Source: Anisodus tanguticus (lineage: Eukaryota; Streptophyta; Magnoliopsida; Solanales; Solanaceae). Taken from it: a stretch of 64,000 nucleotides of DNA. Position 1 is the stretch's first letter; each line of letters starts with the position of its first letter. The notes below the pieces were generated by a model. It was given only the letters and a program-made list of their open reading frames with translations. It did not search any database and was not told the origin of the DNA. A program made the translations under genes and the position numbers. The stretch is from contig CM067539.1 in NCBI GenBank assembly GCA_034509755.1, positions 55,393,513 to 55,457,512 of the forward strand. The letters run 5' to 3'. Below, one piece after another: positions 9,975 to 20,289 of the stretch.

Positions 9975-9983
9975 ATTTAAATA
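9975..9983 (-). promoter_or_regulatory. TATA box of the LisH gene
   Basis: On the minus strand TATTTAAAT lies about 230 bp upstream of the ATG. It is followed by a long CT-rich stretch (TCTCTCTCT-type), typical of plant core promoters and 5' leaders. Confidence 0.55.
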
Positions 9984-9989
9984 GAGAAG

Positions 9990-11014
9990 AGAATAAGAGA
10001 AATGGTGGTCCCAAGTATACCGTAAAAATGACAATGATACGGTCAAGAGAATTTGACTATTTTACCCTTTTAAAAGTATTCTTTTTTTATTGAAAACAAG
10101 CATAAAGAAAAACAAAGAGAAAATTAAGAGGTGTTAATGCAGATCAGAAGCCAAGTCAGAATAGAAGCCAATTCTAAGAAGGAAGCAAAGTGAGAAGAAG
10201 ATGAATTAATTGTTTGTCCAAGTCAGAGTTTCAGAGTACAATTTTCAATGCAATACTTAACCCTTAAGCTTCGAATCAAAAGAGGTGACGACAAAAGTTA
10301 GTGGAACTTAAATTTGAGCTAATCTAACAAACTTTTTCACAATTGGACAATCACTCATTAATTTTGTGCAAATACCATTTCGGTTTCCAAGGAAATTTTG
10401 AATTGAATTCCACACGAAATGGTTAAAACTCATAATTACCTCAACAAGAAACAACCTCCACCCCCCACCCCACCCTCTTTTTTTTCGTTTTGATTTAACA
10501 TATCCAAATTGATAGTATAAAAAGTTTTACATTGTTAGTGTAGTTTAACCTATTTTACCATATTATCCACAATCTTTTTATGCTTACAGTAGACTAGTTG
10601 TTACGTGTTATGAAGTGCGTTGATAGTGTAAAAAAAATAAATTTACTACAATGTATAAAATAAAAATTGAGCTATCAATCAATTTAGAGAAGTATAAGGG
10701 TATTGACTAATTTTGAAATACTTGAGTCTATGTGACTATTGATAGAGATTAAAAGGTATGATCTAATTTAGATATAATTTAATTGTTCTTACCAACTTAC
10801 GATTTTCAAAGGTCAAATATTTTTTTCTATTTTATCGACTAGTTACTTTCAAAAATCATTTAGCAAAAAATGGTAGTCAAGTAATTATATCAATAGAACT
10901 CAAGACGTTTATCCGACTCTTATCCCATAATCTGAGACAAAAAAGATTGATAAGATGATATAGCTTAGGTAAGAAATTAAATTATTGTTAAATAGACACC
11001 ATTCTTCTTTAAGT
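9990..11014. other. AT-rich intergenic sequence
   Basis: No gene or recognisable element. A C-rich patch (CCTCCACCCCCCACCCCACC) lies near 10455. Confidence 0.45.
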
Positions 11015-11022
11015 CATTGGAT

Positions 11023-11210
11023 AGCACCACCGGTGTAGTGGGATGAATGAAATCTCTCCACACTTAACTAGAGGTCCCAGGTTTGTGCTTGAGGAATGAG
11101 AAATCAATGGTAAGGAGTATTTTCCCCTTAAATGACCCTATGCGGCGTGAATCTGAATTAGTAGGGCCAATAAGTTCTGAAATACCAGATGGTTATACCA
11201 AAAAAGAAGG
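11023..11210 (+). mobile_element. tRNA-derived SINE, Solanaceae type (copy 2)
   Basis: The body ends TTCCCCTTAAATGACCCTAT, GCGGCGTGAATCTGAATTAG and TTATACCAAAAAAG, aligning with the tail of the SINE at 1400. The octamer CATTGGAT flanks at 11015-11022 and 11211-11218 as a target duplication. Confidence 0.8.
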
Positions 11211-11218
11211 CATTGGAT

Positions 11219-11940
11219 TGCCTATTAAAATCTCAAGTGATTCATAATAGTAACCATAATGAAATGTCTTAATAGTTGTTAGAATTATGTTGCACTTAAA
11301 ATTACAATAAAGGAAGGTTTCCCTTTAGCTTGAATATTCTATGTATGAACTTTGATAAATGTGGTGAGTAATAATATCTATATATTATGCAAAGATTAAC
11401 ATAGTATTTCTGGTTAAGGAGACATTCAATCATCTCGTGTATTAAGAGATATCACTCTGTTGCTTAAAGCGATGAAACTATACGAAGCAATGGATTATAG
11501 CTTCACAGGTGAAATTATGCGCTTCATAGAAGTGTGAATTTCAAATAACGATACGCAAAGTGATTCGATAACAAACTGTGGGTTCTTTGAATCTCAACTT
11601 TGAGGAGTTGGATTAGTATCGACGTTATTGTATGTTGAAAACTAAAAGTAGTTATTTTAATTGTAATTTGATCATTACAATACTTAAATCATATATATTT
11701 GATATTTTCTTCCGTCGTGAATCAGTGTGCTTCGTTTCAAAAAATGGGTGCTTTATTTTTCGCTTTTCAGTTCAAGCCCCATAGACCTTGTCTCTTTTTG
11801 GCTCTTTTAGCTTTTAAAAATATTGGTTCTGGGTGTTGAAGCTTTTAAAAATATTGGTTCTGGGTGTTGAATTGTGTGACCAACTTTTTATAAATTGCTT
11901 CACTTCACAAATTCCTTCACAAAAATCAGTTTGGATTAAA
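11219..11940. other. AT-rich sequence with a 31-bp tandem duplication
   Basis: AGCTTTTAAAAATATTGGTT plus CTGGGTGTTGA is repeated back to back at 11809-11839 and 11840-11870. Nothing else is supported. Confidence 0.55.
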
Positions 11941-11944
11941 GTTG

Positions 11945-13396
11945 ATTATTTGGGCCGATGTAGTCTCGATGACATGTTTCCTGATTAATCACATGACGTG
12001 GATTGTGCTTGCTTGTGATGTGCCTTATAGTGTTCTTTTTTCATACAAGTCACTATTCCTAGTGGAACCTAAGGTGTTCGGAAGTACATGTTATGTTCCA
12101 AATGGTTGACCATTTGTTACCAAGTTGGACCCCAAGGCATTGAAGTGTGTTTTCTTGGGCTATTCTCGCGTTCATAAGGAATATCAATGTTATACTATTG
12201 AACTTGGCAACTATCTGGTGTCAACTAATGTAATATTTTTATAGACTACCATTCTTCTATGCACCCCCATTTCTACAAGTCAGGGAGAGGAGGATGGGTT
12301 GTTAGTCTATCAGGTTACTCATTCTCTGAACAATCAAATGATGTTCCATCATTTACTAGTTCTTCTATTAAGCACCAATCAACTATTATGCTTTCAACAC
12401 CTGCTCTATCTAGGCCAGCAAGACCGCTGATTGTTCAAGTTTACTCGAGGAGGCGAGAAACTAATGATACATCAATTCCTTCGTCATCATATCCTCCTCC
12501 ACTTGATCCTCTAAAAATAATGACCTTCTTATTGCTCTTCAGAAAGGAGATGATTGTGCAGGGATTTCTTCTCTCAAGAAGTTTTTACCAAAAATTTGGG
12601 GCAACTGAAATACTTCTTGGGCATAAAAGTAGAAAGAAAAGGATTTTCTTGTCCAAAGAAAGTATGTACTTGACCTACTTGCAAATTCTGAAAAGTTGGG
12701 AGCCAAGCCGTGTGGCACACCAATGGTCACTAAGGATGATGGTAAGGTTAGTTGGGAAGCTGAACTAACACAGGGTAACCCGTCCAGATATTGCCTATGC
12801 AGTTAGTATTGCCAGTCAATTCATGTCTGCACTGACAATCAAACATTGCGCAGCTTTAAAACAGATCTTCTGCTATTTGAACGGAGCTCTTGGCTTTGGC
12901 ATATTGTATAGTGATCACCGACATATCTCATATTCAGTGTTTTGCAGATGCTGATTGGGATGGATCAAGAATTGGTTGACGATCTACTACTGGTTGTTGC
13001 ATCTTTGTTGGTTTTAATCTTGTATCTTGGAGAAGAATCACAAAATTGTATCTCAATCTAGTGCAAAATACGAGTATAGGGCTCTCAATCCACATGTGAA
13101 ATACTATGGATACATTACCTTTTAGCTAAGGTTGGTTTGAAGCCTTGGTTTCCTGCAAAACTTTAGTGTGATAATCTGGCTGCTCTATACATTGACTCAA
13201 ATCCGGTGTACCTTGAACGACAAAACATATTGAGGTTGACTGTCACTTTGTCAAGAGAACATGATTTCTACAGGCTATGTGAAGAAAGAGGACCAATTGG
13301 GTGATATATTCACAAAAGGCTTTTAATGGAACTTGGGTGGAATATCTTTGTAACAAATTGAACATGATTAATATCTATGCTTCAACTTGAGGGGAG
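11945..13396 (+). pseudogene. Ty1-copia pol remnant (integrase end joined to RT/RNase H)
   Basis: Integrase C-terminal sequence is clear at 12066-12245: PKVFGSTCYVPNG, a stop, then TKLDPKALKCVFLGYSRVHK and YLVSTNVIFL. From about 12550 the frame resumes at GDDCAGISSLKKFL, the area just after the RT catalytic YVDD, and continues through QRKYVLDLLANSEKLGAKPC, RPDIAYAV, FADADWDGSR and a region ending near DQLGDIFTK (RNase H; several frames used). The RT fingers and palm before YVDD are missing, so a deletion of several hundred codons is inferred. Many stops and shifts make it non-functional. The 12259-12768 open frame is a mosaic and not a real protein. Confidence 0.85.
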
Positions 13397-13575
13397 TGTT
13401 ACAGAATGTACAGACTCATTTTGTATATAAGATACATAGCACAATCTTCAGTAGAGATATTTAGGGACTTTCTGATAGTATTTTCTTTAATAGATTTACT
13501 TGTACACCTACAAATAGCTCTCACTCTTGCAATAATATACTAAGCAGTATTCCTCCAATGTCTGATTCGATTACA
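13397..13575 (+). repeat. 3' LTR of the copia remnant
   Basis: A polypurine tract (TTGAGGGGAG) immediately precedes TGTTACAGAATGTACAGACT. The segment ends GATTCGATTACA, giving TG...CA termini over 179 bp. No matching 5' LTR is seen, so the element is 5' truncated. Confidence 0.75.
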
Positions 13576-13744
13576 GAATTGTTGACTATAAGAATTAAAA
13601 ATAAAGTATTTTTCAAAGAAAAGTAACCCCACACTCCAAGATCGCTTTCTTTAACATATTTAACTTGGCTTACTGCAGCACTAGAAAATCAGTCATTCCT
13701 CGGTTTGTTTACCTGATACTAAGTTTCTAACTCTTCTTTTGTTT

Positions 13745-14345
13745 GACCTAGATTTATAAACTAAGAACAGAAAGTCAAATGTCCATTCAGTTTACAGCTT
13801 AAGGGCTTGTCCTTGACTTAAATTTACAACAACCAGCATGCATTTTACCTCATACTTCAATCAAGATATCAAACTAATGCCCAATATTTCAATAAGGCAA
13901 ATTATCTCCCCTCCTCACCATTAAGAAAAAGGATTCATCAGAAGACTCATAGATTTCAAAATCGAAACTTCTTTTTTCTACTAATACTATGAAACAAGAA
14001 GGCCAGACACTCGAACAATCTAATAAACTACCAACAAGACAATGTCAGCTGACAAACAATGTTTATTTTGTCCATAATACTCGTTGACTTCTCCCGTTTA
14101 TATCTCCAGGAAAATGGAAGACGTGTGTCCCTGCAGCTAGTAGAGAAGAAGATGCGCGGAGGGAATGGCAGGTCTCGACCATTAGTCCTAATTAGTTTAT
14201 GAAAACCCTCCTCTGTCCTAGATATCAACTTTCCTTTCCAAAGAAATGATTCAACAAAAGCTGTCAACTAGTTACATGATACATTTTAATGCTTACTCCG
14301 GGTACTACAAAATCAAGATTTAAAGTGGGATTTTATTCATATCAT
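13745..14345. repeat. Segmental duplication block A, part 1
   Basis: Colinear with 33740-34430 in block B: both share CTTAAATTTACAACGATCAG-like sequence, GCAAATTATCTCCC, AACAAGACAATGTCAGCTGA, and TTATCTCCAGG(A/G)AAATGG. The end (ATTCAACAAAAGCTGTCAAC and TACTACAAAATCAAGATT) is repeated again at 16600-16700. Confidence 0.85.
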
Positions 14346-14996
14346 GATTTAAAGGGGATTGAGGCAAGGAGATCCTTTATCTCCTTATCTATTTCTATTG
14401 GTGATGGAAATCATAAGTATTATGATTAGAATAGCAACTGAGCAGGTATGGATCAAGGGTTTTTGCATTGAAGGTGCTAACGGAAGGATGGTGGGATCTC
14501 ACATATTTTATATGCGGATGAAACACTTTTGCTGTGTGGGGAAGATTATGAACAAATTTTCCATTTGAGAGTTGTGTTGTCGCCTTTTGAAGTTGTTACC
14601 GGATTAAAAATAAATCTGTCCAAGGATTCTATTTTCTCTATCAATGCTGGTATTAATATTGATCCCCTGGCAGAGGTCTTAGGATGCAAGATTGAGGAGC
14701 TTCCGACCACTTATTTGGGGCTAGCTTTGGGTGCAAAAACTAAAGACAGCAATGTGTGGCAAGGTGTTATTGAAAAATGTGAGAAGCTAGCTCCTTGGAA
14801 AAATAAATATATATCTCTTGGCGGAAGATTGACTTTGATTAATAGTGTTTTGGATGGTACTCCGTCATATCTTATGTCCCCTCTACTTATTCCTCTTCAT
14901 AAAAAAAATGTCCCTTCTACCTATTCCAGTTAAGGTGGAGAAGCAGTTGGACAAAATTCGAAGGATTGTCTTAAGCTATATCAGGTTAGTAAAACT

Positions 14997-15222
14997 GATA
15001 TTCTTAACCAAAGCTTAACTCTAACATCCCTCCACGCCCGGGACATAAAAAAAGGGCTCACCTTTAGGACATCAGTGATGAGTTTGACTTCCATAACATG
15101 TTAACATATATGTGATTTGAACCTAACTCAACTCCAAAATCTAACTCGGTGAAGATTTTCCAAACCATATGAAGTGACTACAACCCATATACTCAACCAA
15201 CATGGGACAAAAAAGAATTTTG
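14997..15222 (-). mobile_element. TRIM-like remnant nested in the LINE
   Basis: On the minus strand the segment TGTCCCATGTTGGTTGAGTA, then GTTTGGAAAATCTTCACC and TTTTGGAGTTGAGTTAGG parallels the LTR of the TRIM at 62473 (TTTGGACAATCCTCACC, TTTTGGGGTTGAGTTAGGCC). A short internal part and a purine tract CGTGGAGGGA before TGTTAGAG follow. It interrupts the LINE RT region. Confidence 0.6.
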
Positions 15223-15667
15223 GCATTGTCACCATGTTAACGTTTATCTTTTCTTGGGGTAGAGGTGACTAAAGGGTATAGTGGGAGAAAGAAAATGGAT
15301 GTTTTCCGGAAAAGTCTAATAACAATCTAAGTACCTCCTTGGTACTTGCATTAATATAATTTACTTATGCCATTAACAGAAGTCTATAACAATCTGTTCT
15401 TACTGCTAAAGACTTCATCGATAGCAGTTCTCATAAATTTGAGTTTAGAAACCGCTTGAAGATTTTGGAAATTTTCCTGCTTCATGAGCCATGAAAGGCA
15501 ATGGGTGCTATATTTACTTGAAATTGTGCCTCAAAGAAAAAATGTTAATGTCTACGCCAATCCCTTTCAGGCCCTGTCACAAGGGCATTCCGAGATTTGC
15601 TTGAAGACAAGGCTTGAAAATGCCAATGATGGGAACATTTAGTTTAGGCCTTGTCTAAAGGGGTAGA
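15223..15667. other. Unassigned insertion in the LINE
   Basis: The LINE coding sequence is interrupted between RRIVLSYIR (about 14980) and its resumption at about 15668. Apart from the TRIM-like part, this sequence is not recognised. Confidence 0.4.
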
Positions 15668-16509
15668 GTTTCTTTTGGATGAATCTTAATGAGGAGAAAA
15701 AGAAGTTTCATTTAGTGAATTGGAATATACTGAGAAGAAATAAAGAAGATTGTGGAGGACTGGAGGTTCAATGAAAAATGTTGTTGAAATCAAATATGCC
15801 AGAGAAGGTTTTTGGGCTCCAAAACCTGTTAAAACAACTTATGGTGGGTCTATCTAGAAGCAAATTTCAAAACTATGGGAAGACTTTGCTAAGCATATTG
15901 TTTTGACGGTGGGAGATGGAGAAAGAATTATGTGGTAGTAAGATAATTGGGTTGGAGAAAGGCTGCTTAAGGATCAATCTCCAGTCTTATATACTGCTGG
16001 CTGAATTGTTTTAGTATTGCAGGATGGAAGACATATTATATTGGCAAATTTCACAAGAAAATATGGATGAATATCCCTGTGTGCATTGCGTGGACTATAT
16101 GGAGTGAAAGAAATAGGAGATGTTTTGAAGATAATATGGAGATGATCTCTGTTGTTAAGTATAGATGTATGCAGAATTTGTTCTCCTTGGATGAAAGGGA
16201 AATTAGTTTTGAATTTGAATGATATGCTGGACTCGTTAGAATCCCTGAATATGTGATGTAAAACAAGTCCTGCATTTTGTAATTGCTGCAGTACTATCTT
16301 GGTACTGTTTGCTAATAAAAATTTAACTTATCAAAAAACAATTGAGTGAAGTTTTACAGACTGTAGACAAAAGCAGGCCTGCGGGAAAGGAAAGAAAGTG
16401 GTCTCTCTAACTTCAAACTATTATGAAAAAGTTGGCAGTTGATTCATAGACAAAATCGTCACATAATGATAAACAGCTGTTCAGTAATGACCCAATGAGT
16501 TACTTATCA

Positions 16510-17040
16510 ATAAAAAAAGATCCAGAACTAGATGAAGCAAAACATTGTTTTATACATGATTTCAGACCGCTCACACTGTGTCCTAGTATTAACTTCCGTT
16601 TCCAAAGAAAAGATTCAACAAACGCTGTCAACTAGTTCATGATACTGTCATTCTACATTTTATCACTTACTCGGGTACTACAAGATCAAGATTTAAAGTA
16701 AGGATTCTTCACTTTATTTATCCAGATCCACTAATCTGATTATACAAGCAAGCTCAACAGATTTCAAGTACATTCACATGCAGGGAAAAATAACTATACA
16801 CCAATACCATTCAAATCTTCAACATCGAATAACAAAAGCTGAACATACCTGCCAAGAAGTACGAAGAGGGTTCCAGTTATTAAAACAAGGAACGCAACAT
16901 GGAGTGTCAAGAAAAAGCCACTTGACGAAAAGCCAAGCCCAACATAACAGCAAGACATATGCAACATTAAAAATGCAATCTTTAGCGTATTTCAAGTAGG
17001 AACCTGAACCCAAAAACAAAACAAAGGAGAAATCAAACTA
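16510..17040. repeat. Segmental duplication block A, part 2
   Basis: Shares CCAGAACTAGATGAAGCAAA, ATTCAACAAACGCTGTCAAC, TATCACTTACTCGGGTACTA and ACATTCACATG(C/T)AGGG(A/G)AAA with 33706-33740 and 34704-34935 in block B. Part of it also repeats the end of block A part 1 (about 14240-14330). Confidence 0.85.
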
Positions 17041-17077
17041 GTTGGATCAAACAATAGCAATTTAAAACATCACTAAA

Positions 17078-17456
17078 CCTTGTTTGGATGGTTGTTATCT
17101 ATTGTATTGTGTTGTTAGTTTAAATACAATGTTTGTTTTGATTGTTACTTAAACTTTTCGTAACGTATCATTATATCCATCGTTATATAATGACGAAAAG
17201 TCCCATTTTATGTAACAACCGATTTGGTGTGATCGCGTCGTTACCTTTTTTTCTCATTTTGTCTTTGTTTATTATCTAATAATCTTATTTTACCTTTTTA
17301 TAATAGCTCTAACTTGTATCCTACTTTTCTCATAGGTTTATCCTTTAGATTACTGATGTATGACATTATATAACAAGGGGAAACGACAAATCTATCCAAA
17401 CATTGTATTCATCAAAACAATACAGTATAATAGAATACAACACAATACGATATAAT
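17078..17456. mobile_element. MITE, left half (split by LTR element)
   Basis: Begins CCTTGTTTGGATGGTTGTTA. The matching inverted end (TAACAATCATCCAAACAAGG) lies at 24138-24157, on the far side of the LTR element. TAA sits just outside both ends. A hAT or PIF/Harbinger type origin is possible; no transposase is present. Confidence 0.8.
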
Positions 17457-18771
17457 TGTTGGAAATTTGCCTTTGGCGGGAGTTGCGACCGACCAACTTT
17501 AACGGCTTAAACACTAGTGTAACGTATGTTGGAGAATCCGGTTCTTCACACATGCATGATCTACTAAGTACGTAGATAACCGTAGGGCCAAGAATCGTCA
17601 AATTTCATTGAGAAATGAAAGAGATATTGGTTCACGAAGTAAGGTGTTTGAAGCATGGAAAGTGTGGTATTGTGTGTAATTCTCCCTCATCGGTAGAGGA
17701 AGAAAGAATTGTTGTGTATATAAGATTCGAAATTGGTTAGGGGTTTGGGACCCCAAGGGGTATCCCATGTGTTTAAAGGAGGGAGGACCTAGATGTGCTT
17801 CGGTTCGAGGAAAGACCACACGCGCGCCGCCGCCGCCCGCCCGTCCCGTCCGGTTCCGAGTTCCGGGTTCTCGGGTTCACGGGTTCACGGGTTCACGGGT
17901 TCACGGGTCACGGGTCGTGGGCTGTGGGTCTTCGATATTATCTTTTTGGGCCGAAAACTTTGCCGAAGTACGCTTGATCCCGAAGTTTCGGATATACGCT
18001 TTGGACCGAATTCTTTCGTATGTGTAGTTTGGTCCCCGAAGTTTCAAGATGTACGGTTTGGTCCCTGAAGTTTCAAGATGTACGAGTTTGGTCCCCGAAG
18101 TTTCCGAAAATCGAATTTTGACGGTCAAAAACAAATGCCAAGCACTCAATTCAGCCATTTATTTTGGCTGAATTACTCCTCCTATAATGGCCAAAACAGT
18201 TGGTCTTTCTCCCATTTATGTTGGTGACTTTACTACCTCCATAATGGCCATTATTTGGCTATTATGGAGGCGTTTTCAGGCGATAAACAGCCCCTCCCTC
18301 TCCTATATAAACACCCCATTACACCATTGTTGAGAAAAAAAGACATATGCACAAAAATACATAAACAGATGCTGAAAAATAGTGCACGAAAATACACAAC
18401 CGAAATAGTTTTCTTCCTACAACTTCCAAGCATCATTTCGTTACTCAATATTCTTCACGGTAGCTCTTGAGTTTCCTTTGCTCAAAGGTTCCATTGCTGT
18501 TTTATCTTGGGAGACAAATTGTCCAGGACGTATAAAGGATACATACGGGGCAATATTGTCTTAAGGACGAGTGCCACACTCGACTCGGATAAACCGCTTT
18601 CCATTTTTCGGTCTTCAACAAAATCGTAATTTCGCTTTGTTGTTATATTGTAATTTTCAGATTTCTAGTCGAAAATATTATTGAAATCTTTGTTTATCCT
18701 TTCGAATACTTGTAATAGTTAAATACTTCCCGTACTGCTTTATAAAGTACCATAGAGCAAATCTCCCAACA
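17457..18771 (+). repeat. 5' LTR of the 17-24 kb element
   Basis: 1,315 bp. Contains four GGGTTCAC units at about 17870-17905 and three copies of a roughly 30-bp unit (TTTGGTCCCCGAAGTTTCAA plus GATGTACG) at about 18028-18100, where the 3' LTR has two. Open frames in this CG-rich part (17767-18158) are low-complexity by-products. Confidence 0.93.
18304..18310 (+). promoter_or_regulatory. TATA box in the 5' LTR
   Basis: TCTCCTATATAAACACCCC in U3 is the likely LTR promoter; the RNA start would lie about 30 bp downstream. It is conserved in the 3' LTR at 23635. Confidence 0.6.
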
Positions 18772-18815
18772 ACTTAAGACAATATTTGTATTGTATTACT
18801 ATTAGTGTTCGAAAG

Positions 18816-19112
18816 ATGTCGGTCAAAAGTTGTGTGACCAAATCTGGATATGGCAATGGTTTTTTGGTAGAAGAGAGTGATGATGATGAACGTGTTCATG
18901 GTGTCACCGCTACCAAGACTGGTGGGAACAAGCGCTCTCGAGAGCCCGAGGATGTCAACTGGGACAAGAGGAGAAGAGTGAAGATGTTATTCTATCTTGT
19001 AGCAGAAGGCCTATATCTGTCCCAGACAAAGGATCCGAATAATGGTGAGAAGGAAATGGACACTCAGTCTGATGAAGTGACTGAAGTGAGCCTGAATCCG
19101 AAATTGGGATAA
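18816..19112 (+). CDS. 98-residue frame just inside the 5' LTR, function unknown
   Basis: Starts at ATGTCGGTC, which is conserved in the older copy (44849). The protein begins MSVKSCVTKSGYGNGFLVEE, then has an acidic ESDDDE stretch and a basic KRSREPEDVNWDKRRRVK segment that resembles a nuclear-localisation signal. It sits where gag should be but shows no gag motif that I recognise. In the older copy the frame is broken by a TAG after GQRV. It may be a remnant or the only surviving piece of a gag leader. A coding function is unproven. An upstream TTG (18786) in the same frame is a less likely start. Confidence 0.4.
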   Translation: MSVKSCVTKSGYGNGFLVEESDDDERVHGVTATKTGGNKRSREPEDVNWDKRRRVKMLFYLVAEGLYLSQTKDPNNGEKEMDTQSDEVTEVSLNPKLG

Positions 19113-19483
19113 GTAGTTTTTCTTACTTGTCAAGAATAAAGATTAAATGATGTCTGATTAAAAATGGATTAAAGTAAGGAGGAATATGAAAATAACTTAT
19201 ATTCCTTACGCTTTAAAATTAGAAGTTTAATCTCATCTTCTTTTCCGTTTAAAGATTGGATTTTGTAAACGACTTAAGAAGATCCGTTCTTTTAAGTGTA
19301 ATTACTAAAGTGTGTAAAGTATGTTCGCACATACGAGGGAGTAAGATCCACCGATCGTGCGAAACCGCTGTTACCACTCTTAAGTAAGCGCCAAGAATTA
19401 TCTGGGCACCAATCATAACGGAAGAAGTCTAAAAGTTAATGACGTTGAGCTCCGTCACATTATTTGACGAGAAGATCCTTCAT

Positions 19484-19710
19484 AGGATGATATTGGACAC
19501 TCGGTCATACAAAGCCTCCGGCGACTAGAGTGGGCCAAAATTCCTTTGATAGGATGATATTGGACACTCGGTCATACAAAGCCTCCGGTGACCGGAGTGG
19601 GCCAAAATTTCTTTGATATGATGATATTGGACACTCAGGTCATATAAGCCTCCGGAAGCGGCGGAGTAGGGCCAAAAATTCATTTCATAGGAAAAATAAT
19701 GGACACCTAG
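19484..19710. repeat. 67-bp tandem repeats inside the LTR element
   Basis: AGGATGATATTGGACACTCG starts at 19484, 19551 and (as ATGATGATAT) 19618, with a degenerate fourth unit from about 19689. Each unit carries TCATACAAAGCCTCCGG and GTGGGCCAAAATT. The older copy has the same array at 45530-45745, so it is a family feature. Confidence 0.9.
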
Positions 19711-20289
19711 TAAGGTGGGCCACAGTTTCCAGGTCTTAAATGATCTGAAGGCCTAAAGAATTGGCAGAAAAGAAATTGGACACTCAGTCTGCCAAAGCAA
19801 CTGGAGTGGGCCAGAATATCTGGATCACATATGATCCGGTTACGCCCTAACCACGGGCAAAAGGTTGTTCATGTGAAGCAACGCCACCTCTAAAATCAAA
19901 GGGGTTGGAGAGGTTGTCCTCAATAGGACTTCATGGATTGTGATCACTCTAAGATGAGGTGATACATATTCCTAACTTGGTTAAAGGGACGCTGTTGGTC
20001 AAACCTGATTTGAGACTAGTCCAACAGGTCCGTAATAACTAAGAGTGGTACAATATGTCTATAGCCAAATGAATGACATATTGTAATCCGTGCATCTATG
20101 ACCTCATAGATTAAGACACGTTAAATAGAAAGTCATTCAAAAGCTAACGATGTTGAGATTGTTGCCTACTGTCGACATAAACCCTCAAAATGAATGTGAG
20201 GTAGACGAAGAGCCAAAATCACCTTTCCAAATTCCGTCAAGGGAATAGCGAAAGAAGCACCGCTCCTCTAGAACTTAGTCACACCTACT

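Larger units (their letters stand above)
14352..16342 (+). mobile_element. L1-type LINE, 5'-truncated and degraded
   Basis: The reverse transcriptase begins LRQGDPLSPYLFLLVMEI (14353). A frame change leads into the catalytic YAD-E-TLL-CGED (normally YADD), then VVTGLKINLSKD, EELPTTYLGLALGA and YISLGGRLTLINSVLDGTPS. The ORF2 tail follows after an interruption at about 14990-15667: KKFHLVNWNILRRNKEDCGG, VGDGERIMW and AWTIWSERNRRCFED. The 3' end is GGTACTGTTTGCTAATAAAA followed by an A-rich tail. ORF2 would provide endonuclease and RT; the endonuclease half is absent here. A second 3' end of the same LINE lies at 33460-33705. Confidence 0.88.

Noticed and set aside
12259..12768. 169-residue plus frame in the copia remnant
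   Set aside because: It crosses the integrase/RT junction out of the conserved frame; known motifs are in other frames.
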